Assembly: GCA_021772515.1 (NCBI GenBank)
Contig: JAJFLU010000043.1
Span: 1 to 64,000 of the forward strand
Direction of reading: 5' to 3'
Source: Opitutales bacterium
GTDB lineage: Bacteria > Verrucomicrobiota > Verrucomicrobiia > Opitutales > UBA2987
DNA: 64,000 nt
The notes beneath the pieces are model-generated. The model ran no database searches and had not been told where the DNA came from. It worked only from the letters and a program-made list of their open reading frames with translations. Below, piece after piece: positions 46,682 to 54,138 of this stretch. A program made the translations under genes and the position numbers. How positions within the stretch are numbered: position 1 is the first letter of the stretch; each line of letters opens with the position of its first letter.

Positions 46682-47046
46682 AATTTGATTTTCTCCTGAA
46701 GTCGTTCGGTTTTAATTGTAAGTTCGGAAATTCGCTGTGAAGTCATCTCGGTTTGGGCGATAAGGGCCGCGATATGCTCGGCATTTTTGCGGATAAGCTC
46801 ATGGATACCCGCCACCGAACGCGATCTGCGCCGATCATGCGCCTCAAGATCCATCTTCGTGTCCCGCTGAAATTGATGAAACTGCCCCACCAATTTTTCC
46901 AACTCGACAATCGTCGCATAAGTTAGCTTCGGATCCGGCTTTTCCACATAAAACTCCCTGATCCGCAGCAGCAGGAAATACCCGCTCAAAAGCGCCATTC
47001 CCACTAAAAAAGCCACCCCCACAATATCTACATTATCCAAATTCAT
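46678..47046 (-). CDS. Phage-like TM plus coiled-coil protein (DUF2730-like)
   Basis: A 122-residue protein. The ATG at 47046 is preferred (TTGGAGG at 8 bases); an ATG at 47055 is also in frame. A single transmembrane helix (VDIVGVAFLVGMALLSGYFLLL) is followed by a charged region and a coiled coil (IHELIRKNAEHIAALIAQTE, TSQRISELTIKTERLQEKIK). This plan matches the small TM/coiled-coil protein of Mu-like phages found between endolysin and terminase. It overlaps the winged-helix gene by 4 bases. The function in phage is unknown. Confidence 0.65.
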   Translation of the reverse strand: MNLDNVDIVGVAFLVGMALLSGYFLLLRIREFYVEKPDPKLTYATIVELEKLVGQFHQFQRDTKMDLEAHDRRRSRSVAGIHELIRKNAEHIAALIAQTEMTSQRISELTIKTERLQEKIKL

Positions 47047-47055
47047 AAAATCCAT

Positions 47056-47397
47056 CCTCCAAAAGTTAAATCAGCTAAAAAATCTCTCCCAAATCTCCCG
47101 TCCATCATCCAGTATCCTGCATCCTCTTTCTCTTCCTCTTCGTCTCCCTCTCTCCCATCCTGCATCCTCATTTCTCCCATCCAGCATCCTCCATCCTGCA
47201 TCGTCTTCTCCCTCTTCCTCATCCTCTTCCTCTTCGTCTCTCTCTCCCATCCTGCATCCCCCATCTAGCATCCTGCATCCTCTTCCCCCTCTCCCCCATC
47301 CGTGTTCATCTGTGTAATCCGTGGTTAAAATTTCCTTTCCCATCCTACATCCTGCATCCTGCATCCTGCATCCTCTTATCTTCAATTCTTCCCCCAT
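47056..47397. repeat. Dense CATCCTGCATCC repeat array plus ATCCGTGTTCATC repeat
   Basis: Three hundred bases of pyrimidine-rich sequence built of CATCC-x-GCATCC and CTCTTCC units. A 38-base unit containing CCGTGTTCATCTGTGTAATC (47298-47335) lies inside, and the stretch ends with four GCATCCT-type copies (about 47345-47375). The second unit recurs near 48432-48469 and, more diverged, at 52.12, 57.91 and 61.55 kb. No gene is supported; the frames read through it are not protein-like. Confidence 0.8.
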
Positions 47398-47835
47398 TCA
47401 TCTAGTCAACGACCCCCCAAAATAAAGCCCCACGATCGCCGCCAACAAATGCGTGTCCAACGGCGTGATAACCAAACCACGCATCTGCTCCCACACGATC
47501 CGCTCCGCCCCTGAACCCGAACCAAAAAACAAAAAACCCTTACCCATCTCTGAATAGCCATAAAACACCGCCGTCTCGGGCATGAATACCGCCACCATCT
47601 TCGGAAACGCCACGATGAAAAACACCGCCGTCAACGCGATTGCCCGCCGAGTCCACTGGAACCCGCGATTCTCATAACTCCGAGCCTTGCCAATGATGTC
47701 GGCTTTGGCATTTAGCGTCTGTAAAAAGTAGGTACGCTCTTGCCGGCGGGCTTCATTGGTATTGGCCCAAAGTTTCATGACCCCTCCGAGAACGGAAGAG
47801 CTGAGAAGTGTTACGAGTTCCAGTGGTACGGGCAT
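47398..47835 (-). CDS. Holin-like phage membrane protein (GTA/3TM holin type)
   Basis: A 145-residue protein. The N-terminus (VPLELVTLLSSSVLGGVMKLWAN) is followed by a charged central part (EARRQERTYFLQTLNAKADI). Then come WTRRAIALTAVFFIVAFPKM, a hydrophobic segment, and a glycine-rich terminal helix (LDTHLLAAIVGLYFGGSLTR). The W-TRR-helix and terminal helix resemble the three-TM holins of gene-transfer agents and Mu-like phages. It is in the same orientation as the two other phage-like genes downstream, at 340 bases. If part of a prophage, it would release endolysin. No endolysin is present, so the remnant is decayed. Confidence 0.6.
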   Translation of the reverse strand: MPVPLELVTLLSSSVLGGVMKLWANTNEARRQERTYFLQTLNAKADIIGKARSYENRGFQWTRRAIALTAVFFIVAFPKMVAVFMPETAVFYGYSEMGKGFLFFGSGSGAERIVWEQMRGLVITPLDTHLLAAIVGLYFGGSLTR

Positions 47836-47918
47836 GTCGGGTGTTGGTTAGGAATTGGAATTGGAAGAGGGTGAAAATTCGGTTTAAAAAAAGTCTGCAT
47901 AAAATCTATAAACTAGAA

Positions 47919-48107
47919 CTAAAACTTACTAATGCTAATTCTAATAGTCATAAGTTCACTATTAGAGGGAAATAAAAAAAGACCCCCGGAAACGCCCGAA
48001 AAACTCCCGGCACATCCAAAATCGAGCACCGCGTTCGCACGCGCACGCAATAAGTTAAAAATTAGCAGCGCAATGGCTACAGTAGGCAAAATCATAAAAA
48101 TTCTCAT
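47919..48107 (-). CDS. Doubtful small membrane ORF in the prophage patch
   Basis: A 62-residue frame beginning MRIFMILPTVAIALLIFNLL, a convincing hydrophobic helix, then a poorly structured tail. It is in the orientation of the phage-like genes and 84 bases upstream of the holin-like gene. No ribosome-binding site is clear and no family is recognised. It may be a small lysis protein or chance. Confidence 0.25.
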   Translation of the reverse strand: MRIFMILPTVAIALLIFNLLRARANAVLDFGCAGSFSGVSGGLFLFPSNSELMTIRISISKF

Positions 48108-48217
48108 AATATTAATAAAAAATTAAGTGTTAAAATTGACCTGTGGAAAGTTTAGAAAATCGAAGGAATCCTCCGGCGAACACACAGAATACCATAAAAA
48201 ATATAAACCCGCAATGA

Positions 48218-48253
48218 CTGCGTTGGCTGCGTTGGCTGCGTTGGCTGCGTTGG
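48218..48253. repeat. Tandem 9-base repeat, four copies
   Basis: The unit CTGCGTTGG is repeated four times without change, followed by a partial unit (CTGCG). It lies in AT-rich, gene-free DNA. On the minus strand it would read Arg-Ser-Gln repeats, but the surrounding frame is not protein-like. Confidence 0.9.
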
Positions 48254-48411
48254 CTGCGCGGACTATAAAAAACCCAAAAAACACCCCAAAAAGCCCAAAA
48301 AATCCAAAAATCGGGACATTCTGTCACACTAAAACCCAAATTTTTAACCCAAAAACAGCCGCGAAAACCCACAAGATACAGGAAATTCACCAGAAAACCA
48401 AAAACCATTAA

Positions 48412-48590
48412 TCTTCGTCTCCCCCTTTTCCATCCGTGTTCATCCGTGTAATCCGTGGTTAAAATTTCCCCCTCCCCATCCCCCCATCCCCCAACAAGCA
48501 TCCAGCATCTTCTGCCCCACATCCAGTATCCTGCATCAAGCGAAGCGACCTCCAGCATCCCGCATCTTCCCTCACCATCCCAATTTTTCG
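48412..48590. repeat. ATCCGTGTTCATC and CATCC repeats
   Basis: Contains the unit CATCCGTGTTCATCCGTG (from 48431) and its tail AATCCGTGGTTAAAATTTCC, followed by CATCC-type copies interrupted by GCATCAAGCGAAGCGACCTC. The last motif (AGCGAAGCGAC) recurs at 49600-49612 within the next cluster. Together with 47836-48411 this makes an 827-base stretch without a supported gene, other than the small ORF and the tandem repeat listed separately. Confidence 0.75.
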
Positions 48591-48662
48591 CGCCTTTTGA
48601 GCCTTTTTGCGGCGATCCCTCCCCTCATTCGCATTTCGGCGCGAGTTATCAATTAGGATGCC

Positions 48663-49130
48663 TTAAGGTGTATCCTCTGCGGTATTTTTTCGCTTCCTAA
48701 CTTCCTCGACAATTCTGAGGTAATCCAGGCATGCCTCGCCAGGCTTCCCTAGAAGCACTATTCTTTTCGGTGGATCAGCCAAATGGATTTCCAGAGATTT
48801 ACCCAAAAAACCCTTCTTAAATTCATGATAAATGATTGAATCCCATGGTAATAGGAATGGGCGATGCATGATTCCAAACGGCAAGAAAACACTGAATCGT
48901 ATTCCCTCAGGTCCGACAGTGAGAAACAGAATTCCACTGTAATTCACACCAAGAAGTTTCGGACCGATCTTCATTGAAGCGAATCTGAAACACTCTCCTT
49001 CGATTCGCCCATTGAAACCATATCGCGCCGAAAGTTGATACCAACCTCCGAAAAATGAAAGCAAAATCAACACCGACACCCACATGCAGATAAGGTAGAC
49101 AAGAAAATGGGTCTCGAAGAACTCTTGCAT
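48663..49130 (-). CDS. Hypothetical membrane protein
   Basis: A 155-residue protein. One transmembrane helix near the N-terminus (FLVYLICMWVSVLILLSFFG, about 8-27) is followed by a beta-rich, PH-like cytosolic part. That part includes GECFRFASMKIGPKLLGVNY, PEGIRFSVFLPFG, MHRPFLLPWDSIIYHEF, SLEIHLADPPKRIVLLG. The pattern F-x-S-M (Lys)...LLPW-xx-I resembles small PH-like membrane proteins of unknown role. It is isolated between repeats and the MITE-like element, which starts 3 bases before its ATG (counting outwards on the minus strand). Confidence 0.65.
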   Translation of the reverse strand: MQEFFETHFLVYLICMWVSVLILLSFFGGWYQLSARYGFNGRIEGECFRFASMKIGPKLLGVNYSGILFLTVGPEGIRFSVFLPFGIMHRPFLLPWDSIIYHEFKKGFLGKSLEIHLADPPKRIVLLGKPGEACLDYLRIVEEVRKRKNTAEDTP

Positions 49131-49133
49131 TTC

Positions 49134-49409
49134 TAGAACCTATCTCAAATTCGCGGATGAATGATGTTTGTAGCGCCACTGGGGCAGATGCCAGGCGGCT
49201 TTGTCTACAGATGGGCGACCCGCCCCTCTATTGCAAACCAACGCCGCAGGTGCTACCGTGCCGCACAAATCCTTCGGACAGAGGCAATTATGAGCTTGAG
49301 CGGCGTTCCGACGGGTCCGCAGGGCTTCCAGCCTGGTTAGCCCCGTCGCGCCTTGCTCCAAGCGCACAATCGCTCTCTGCATCATCATCATCGAATTTGA
49401 GATAGGTTC
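49134..49409. mobile_element. MITE-like element with 18-base inverted ends and TA flanks
   Basis: The ends are perfect inverted repeats: GAACCTATCTCAAATTCG at 49136-49153 and its complement at 49390-49407. Both outer flanks are TA (49134-49135 and 49408-49409), the target duplication of IS630/Tc1-mariner elements. The 272-base body has no transposase frame, so it would need a transposase in trans. The inner edges also match loosely (GGATGAATGATG against ATGATGATGATG). It sits directly upstream of the small membrane-protein gene at 48663-49130. Confidence 0.85.
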
Positions 49410-49726
49410 TAATATAACCGTCATCTAGCTTAACTAAATGTGAACACCATATACGCCGCAATAATCAAATACATTAATCTTACAACCGATATTAATCAAG
49501 AATTTTCGCAAAGCTTAAACGAACAACAAAACCACATTCCATTACCAAATAAAAACAAGAAAACAACAACACCCCTATCCCGCAATCCATCATCAAGCAT
49601 CCAGCGAAGCGACATCCCCCATCCTGCATCTCGTATCCAGCATCTCCTTTTTCCCCAAATAAATCCTTGTACTTGAAAAGCACCGATAACACTGGTTAGC
49701 TAAAGCCCTACCCTCTAAAAATCATC
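49410..49726. repeat. Gene-free spacer with CATCC repeats before aroC
   Basis: AT-rich sequence (49410-49570) is followed by a CATCC-type cluster (about 49583-49650) that includes ATCCAGCGAAGCGACATCCC. This motif is shared with 48537-48556. The last 75 bases should hold the aroC promoter, but no clear hexamers are seen. Confidence 0.55.
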
Positions 49727-50839
49727 ATGGGCAATTCATTCGGAAAACTTTTCACCATCTCTACTTGGGGAGAAAGCCACGGCGGCGGCATCGGAGTCGT
49801 CGTTGACGGCTGTCCCCCCGGCCTGCCCCTGTCCGAATACGACATCCAACCCGATCTCGACCGCCGCCGCCCCGGCCAAAGCGACATCACCACGCAGCGC
49901 AAAGAGTCGGACACCATCTCCATCATCTCCGGGATTTTTGAAGGCAAAACCCTCGGCACGCCCATCGCCATGACTATCCCCAACCGCGATGCCCGCCCCG
50001 AGGCCTACGCCGAGATGAAGGACAAATATCGCCCCTCTCACGCCGATTTTACCTATCAGGCCAAATACGGCATCCGCGACCACGAAGGCGGCGGGCGTTC
50101 CTCCGCACGAGAAACCGCCGGTCGAGTCGCCGCAGGAGCAATCGCCCGGAAAATCCTCGCCCTCGCCGCAAACGTCGAAATCGCCGCCTACGTCGAGCAG
50201 GTCCACGATATTTCCATGCCACCAATCGACACAGATACCGAGGCTGACAACCTCCCCACGCGCGAGCAGATCGATGCCAACTCCGTCCGCTGCCCCCACC
50301 CAACCACGGCGGAAAAAATGATCACCCGAATCAAGAAAATGCAGGCGATTGGCGATTCCGTCGGCGGCCAAATCCTCTGCCGCGTGCGCAACCTCCCCGT
50401 CGGACTCGGCGAACCTGTATTCGACCGACTCGAGGCCGACCTCGCCAAAGCCATGCTCTCACTGCCCGCCACGAAGGGCTTCGAAATCGGCAGCGGCTTC
50501 GCCGGAACCCTCCAAACCGGCTCGCAGCACAACGACCCATTCGAAACCCGCGACGGCAAAATCCGCACCCGCACCAACAATTCCGGCGGCGTCCAGGGCG
50601 GTATCTCCAACGGCGAGGAACTCTACTTCCGCATAGCCTTCAAACCCACCGCCACCATTCTAACCAAACAAAAAACCATCACCACCGAAGGCGACGAAAC
50701 GGAACTCATAGGCCGAGGCCGCCACGACCCCTGCGTGGTTCCCCGGGCCGTCCCCATAGTGGAAGCCATGACCGCCCTCGTCCTCCTCGATCACCACCTC
50801 CGCCACCAAGCCCAAAACAAAGCCTTCCGCTTCGACTAA
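49727..50839 (+). CDS. aroC: Chorismate synthase
   Basis: A 370-residue FMN-dependent enzyme that forms chorismate from EPSP, the last shikimate step. Diagnostic motifs are [23 protein letters not shown] near the start, [56 protein letters not shown], and [19 protein letters not shown]. The C-terminus [28 protein letters not shown] is also typical. It provides the substrate for aromatic amino acids, including the pathway served by trpB in this window. Confidence 0.97.
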   Translation: MGNSFGKLFTISTWGESHGGGIGVVVDGCPPGLPLSEYDIQPDLDRRRPGQSDITTQRKESDTISIISGIFEGKTLGTPIAMTIPNRDARPEAYAEMKDKYRPSHADFTYQAKYGIRDHEGGGRSSARETAGRVAAGAIARKILALAANVEIAAYVEQVHDISMPPIDTDTEADNLPTREQIDANSVRCPHPTTAEKMITRIKKMQAIGDSVGGQILCRVRNLPVGLGEPVFDRLEADLAKAMLSLPATKGFEIGSGFAGTLQTGSQHNDPFETRDGKIRTRTNNSGGVQGGISNGEELYFRIAFKPTATILTKQKTITTEGDETELIGRGRHDPCVVPRAVPIVEAMTALVLLDHHLRHQAQNKAFRFD

Positions 50840-50861
50840 TAAGAACCGGGCCTTTCAAAAC

Positions 50862-52037
50862 TCACCTATTAGCAGGGAAAAAATCCATCAGCATTTCGGG
50901 AATATAGTATTTCCACGAGTTCGGACTATGCCCGATGGATGCGGTTTGGTTTTTCACGGAATATCCTTTGCCCAACAGCGTATCGACTACGTTATGGTAG
51001 TCGCCGATAAATCTCGGGTCGTAGGTTCCCCCAACGACATTAAACCGGATCGACTTGGTCGGCCCCTGCCAAACTTGATTCAGGATATTGGTCGGCGTAA
51101 TTGCCGGTTCCAGCATACCGCAAAAACCGAATACACCGTCGTTTCTCCAGGCCAGATTTAGCGCGCCCAATCCGCCCCGTGAACCTCCCATGATCGCCCT
51201 GCCCTCTGGAGCGGCCACAGTTTCGTAATCGCCGTCGATCAGAGGAACCAACTCATTGACAAAAAAATCCATAAATTCCGGCTGCCCCCGATACTCCACC
51301 CCACGGTTCACAGGGGCCACAAACACCCCGATGATGGGCCGGATTTTCCCCTCTCGCACAAGAATATCGATATTCGCTGGAACGCTCAACCTTTCCACAT
51401 ACCAAGTTCCGTCATTGAAATAAGCCACCGGATACGGCGCGTCGTCAGGATAATTTTCTGGCAGCAACACATGAACCTCACGGCCCCCCTCGAACTCATT
51501 CTTTTGCAAAATGATCTTCAGCAATCTGCCATCATAGCCTCGATCGGCAGGAGCCAGCCATTTTACGGGAGAAACATAGTCCGGCATTTGCAGCAGTGAG
51601 CGATCCTGATCAAAAGTACGAATTTTATTCGGATTAAAAGGATCCCTCCATCGCTCCTTTTCGCCATCGGAAAAACCATATTCAATACGCGCATCCAACG
51701 CAAAACCGCCCGTTATATAAAACCAGTCCGTCCCCGCGATGGAAACCATCTTGCCCCCGGCAAGCCCCTCGGCCTCCGGGTAACTGCCCCACCAATTAAA
51801 ATCGCCCAAAAGCACCGGCGCCTTCCCCTCCCGCGCCTGCGCTAAAAATGTCACCTCAGTCCCATAGATCAGCGGTGTGCCCCCAGAAATTAGCGCCTCG
51901 ATCAACTCCTCCCGCTCATTCTCCGGAGCAGCCATGATCCTCTCAATATCATCCGAATAATCCGCACCCAAGCCATGAGGAAAAAATATTCCAGCGGCGC
52001 AAACAAACAGCCCAACAGGAAAAAAGGATCGAAGCAT
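50862..52037 (-). CDS. Secreted enterochelin-esterase-like hydrolase
   Basis: About 391 residues. The ATG at 52037 (GGAG about 14 bases before) starts a signal peptide: MLRSFFPVGLFVCAAGIFFP, cleavage near GLGA-DYS. An N-terminal CBM48/Fes-N-like part follows (TEVTFLAQAREGKAPVLLGDFNWWG). The C-terminal esterase domain has AIMGGSRGGLGALNLAW (nucleophile Ser in GGSRGG) and YPVAYFNDGTWYVERLS, with the His in SIGHSPNSWKYY. This combination is typical of Esterase_D/enterochelin esterase proteins that act on exported carbohydrate esters or siderophores. The substrate is unknown. It converges on aroC. Confidence 0.88.
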   Translation of the reverse strand: MLRSFFPVGLFVCAAGIFFPHGLGADYSDDIERIMAAPENEREELIEALISGGTPLIYGTEVTFLAQAREGKAPVLLGDFNWWGSYPEAEGLAGGKMVSIAGTDWFYITGGFALDARIEYGFSDGEKERWRDPFNPNKIRTFDQDRSLLQMPDYVSPVKWLAPADRGYDGRLLKIILQKNEFEGGREVHVLLPENYPDDAPYPVAYFNDGTWYVERLSVPANIDILVREGKIRPIIGVFVAPVNRGVEYRGQPEFMDFFVNELVPLIDGDYETVAAPEGRAIMGGSRGGLGALNLAWRNDGVFGFCGMLEPAITPTNILNQVWQGPTKSIRFNVVGGTYDPRFIGDYHNVVDTLLGKGYSVKNQTASIGHSPNSWKYYIPEMLMDFFPANR

Positions 52038-52106
52038 TTTCTTTAAGACATCTCCAGGAAAAGGGTTTCCCCTTCCGACCCCATTGCTGAGAAAATGTTC
52101 AACCAA

Positions 52107-52250
52107 CTACACAAATATTATCTACGTAAATCCGAGCAATCTGCGGTTAAAAAAATTCTTTCCATTCCAAAATTATTCGCACTAATTCGCGCCCATTAGC
52201 GGTTAAAAATCCCCCATCCAGCATCCAGCATCTCTTCCTCTTCTCCCCCA
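52107..52250. repeat. Intergenic AATCCG...GCGGTTAAAA and CATCC repeats
   Basis: Variants of the ATCCGTG...GTGGTTAAAA unit follow one another (AATCTGCGGTTAAAAAAATTC near 52137, then ATTCGCGCCCATTAGCGGTTAAAAA near 52180-52206). A short CATCC cluster comes after (52208-52235). These units share the 3' core GCGGTTAAAA with copies at 47.3, 48.4, 57.9 and 61.5 kb. Confidence 0.6.
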
Positions 52251-52439
52251 CTACCCCCTCTGCAAATAAGGCGAAAGAAAAGTCCACGGCTTTCTCAGCA
52301 TCGCCTCGCTGATCCAAAAGACGGTCACCGTTGCGAAGAATCCACAAACCGCCTCGGCGACATGCGCAAATTGCAAAATAATACCCGGCACTGCGATTAT
52401 GGTTAAAAGTGTCAAAACTGATTTTAATTGGTGATTCAT
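52251..52439 (-). CDS. Small two-helix membrane protein
   Basis: A 62-residue frame. AAAGGAAAAATC directly precedes the ATG on the minus strand, a usable ribosome-binding site. The sequence has two hydrophobic helices (SVLTLLTIIAVPGIILQFAH and AVCGFFATVTVFWISEAML). No family is recognised. The position beside the esterase gene, with repeats between, suggests an independent unit. Confidence 0.45.
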   Translation of the reverse strand: MNHQLKSVLTLLTIIAVPGIILQFAHVAEAVCGFFATVTVFWISEAMLRKPWTFLSPYLQRG

Positions 52440-52591
52440 GATTTTTCCTTTTTTTGCTAAATTGATTACTATTTTCTAAAACTTTTTAATTGATTGTTGC
52501 CTATAGGATACTGAAAACAGGCGTTTTGGTTTCAAAAAAATTAAAAAACTTCAAATCTCCCATTTCCGGGCAGTAAACCCCCTCGTTTCAA

Positions 52592-52708
52592 AAAATCGAG
52601 AAGTGATGAAGTGCCAGGCGCAGTTCGCAAACCGGCGCGGGAGCGTAGTAACCTACGTAACCAAGCGGTTTGCGGACTGCAACGCCGCAATTCGCGCTTG
52701 TCGATTTT
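52592..52708. repeat. Large imperfect palindrome (hairpin-forming element)
   Basis: A 117-base palindrome centred near 52650. The outer arms are AAAATCGA (52592) and TCGATTTT (52701). The inner arms are GCAGTTCGCAAACCG (52620) and CGGTTTGCGGACTGC (52666), one mismatch. The tip is CGTAG / CTACG around 52650. It lies upstream of the CobW-like gene and can form one long stem. The architecture is like REP/BIME-type elements. It is not followed by a U-run, so it is not a typical terminator. Confidence 0.85.
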
Positions 52709-52885
52709 AGCCTTCGAAAAGGGCCTGTTGGTATCGTCACATTAAGTGGGGTTTTTAAAATACAAGTAAAAACACATAAAGTGTTGAATAAAAACAACAA
52801 ACACTCCACCATTGCGAATGCGATTGAAACAATGGGGGTAACCAAGCGCTGGACAACCCCCGCCTTTCTTTACAGTTTAAACGGC

Positions 52886-53737
52886 ATGACTCCCCTCTAC
52901 ATCCTACTCGGTGCCGCAACCTCCGGTCGCCGGGAAACCCTCCTCGACTTGGTCCTCAACGGCCTGCCCGAACCCACCGGGACCACCGCGATTTTCCTTT
53001 CCGAGGACGAAGAACCCTCCCCGTTCGAGGAATCCCTCCACGCTCTCCCCCACGCCGCCATTCTCAACTACCGGATCGAGGAAGAGCACGAAATCAATGC
53101 CGAAAACCCCCCTCCCGATACCTCGACCGTCTTTTTTGTAACCGATGGCCGCGCCAACCCCGTGGACCAGATCGAAGCGATCAAAAACTGGATGCAGGAG
53201 CGCGAAACGGACACCGAGATGGCTCTGGAGTTGGCCCGCATCATCACCGTGATCCACTGCGAACTCGGGCAAACCCACCCCCCGCTTTTCGCCTGGTTCG
53301 AGGCCTGCGTCCATTTTTCTGACATCGTTCTCCTCAACAAACGAACCCCCGGAACCGAAAAATGGGTCCAAAACTTCCGCCAACACTTCAAAAAACACTG
53401 CTACCCCTGCGAATTCCAGCTCATTAAAAAGGGCAAAATCGAAAACCCCGCCAACGCCCTCTTTCCGCAACCCAGAAGATTATCCCTCATATTCGACGAA
53501 CTGGAGGATTCCTGCACCACGCCCAATCTCTTCGAGGATCTGCCCGGAAATTGGCAATTCGACGATGAAGAAGACGAGGAAGCCGAAGCCGACAGCACCT
53601 TCGAGCCCGAAAACCGCCCCGATCCATACCTTGAAAACATTTCCAACGGCCACCGCGCCAAACAGATCCCCGACATCGCCGAATTTCTCGATGCCCCCGG
53701 CAAGGCCGATCAGCCAACATCGGAGAAAGACGCTTGA
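52886..53737 (+). CDS. CobW/G3E GTPase-like protein with degenerate P-loop
   Basis: A 283-residue protein from the ATG at 52886 (MTPLYILLGAATSGRRETLL). The start resembles CobW-family GTPases, but the Walker A Lys is missing (GAATSGRRET where GxxxSGKTT is expected). The guanine-recognition segment is DIVLLNKRTPG, lacking the Asp of NKxD. The C-terminus is very acidic (DDEEDEEAEADSTFEPE). It may bind but not hydrolyse GTP, or have lost nucleotide binding. CobW proteins act as metal chaperones. The tRNA-Leu gene follows after 98 bases on the same strand. Confidence 0.7.
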   Translation: MTPLYILLGAATSGRRETLLDLVLNGLPEPTGTTAIFLSEDEEPSPFEESLHALPHAAILNYRIEEEHEINAENPPPDTSTVFFVTDGRANPVDQIEAIKNWMQERETDTEMALELARIITVIHCELGQTHPPLFAWFEACVHFSDIVLLNKRTPGTEKWVQNFRQHFKKHCYPCEFQLIKKGKIENPANALFPQPRRLSLIFDELEDSCTTPNLFEDLPGNWQFDDEEDEEAEADSTFEPENRPDPYLENISNGHRAKQIPDIAEFLDAPGKADQPTSEKDA

Positions 53738-53835
53738 CTCCCCACAGCAAACACCTAGCAAATGGAGCCACAAACACAGGTCACCAGCCCAAAGAAAAAA
53801 CCGCAAAACAAAGCAACCGAACAGAATTTTACAAA

Positions 53836-53920
53836 GCCCAGGTGGTGGAATTGGTAGACACGCATGATTCAGGTTCATGTGCCGCAAGGTGTGGGGGTTC
53901 GAGTCCCCCCCTGGGCACCA
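53836..53920 (+). tRNA. tRNA-Leu (anticodon CAG)
   Basis: An 85-base class II tRNA. The acceptor stem is GCCCAGG / CCTGGGC, with discriminator A and encoded CCA (53917-53920). The D arm GTGGAATTGGTAGAC is typical of leucine tRNAs. The anticodon stem is CATGA / TCATG with loop TTCAGGT, so the anticodon is CAG. The long variable arm is TGCCGCAAGGTG, and the T arm is GGGGGTTCGAGTCCCCC. tRNA genes like this are common integration sites, and the accessory genes at 54.1-56.5 kb start just downstream. I see no copy of the tRNA 3' end further right. Confidence 0.97.
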
Positions 53921-54010
53921 GTATTAGCTACACCTGTAGCTTCGCAGGATACTTTTCCGGATTATTTTCTTGAACGGCGAAGGAAATCTCTGATCTTCAC
54001 AATTGGACTC

Positions 54011-54056
54011 AGACTGCCGGTAGCGGCTACAGGCTGAATTCCCGCTCCGGGAGTCT
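54011..54056. repeat. Imperfect stem-loop after tRNA-Leu
   Basis: AGACTGCCGGTAGCGG (54011-54026) pairs with CCCGCTCCGGGAGTCT (54041-54056), giving an imperfect stem of about 13 base pairs with a 14-base loop. ATCCTTTTATTTT follows 12-13 bases later. It could act as a terminator for the tRNA transcript or the convergent HEPN gene, though the U-tract is not adjacent to the stem. Confidence 0.5.
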
Positions 54057-54138
54057 ACCCGCCCCGGGATCCTTTTATTTTCGTATTGGCCTAGACCAGT
54101 AACACAAAGCGGGTTGCGATTGGAAAAAATTCAATTAT

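Noticed and set aside
47056..47397. Possible CRISPR or satellite array
   Set aside because: The CATCC units are not of constant length, have no unique spacers between identical repeats and no cas genes are present. It is low-complexity dispersed repeat.
48218..48253. A coding Arg-Ser-Gln repeat protein
   Set aside because: The frame around it has no start signal or coding composition; only the 9-base tandem repeat is supported.
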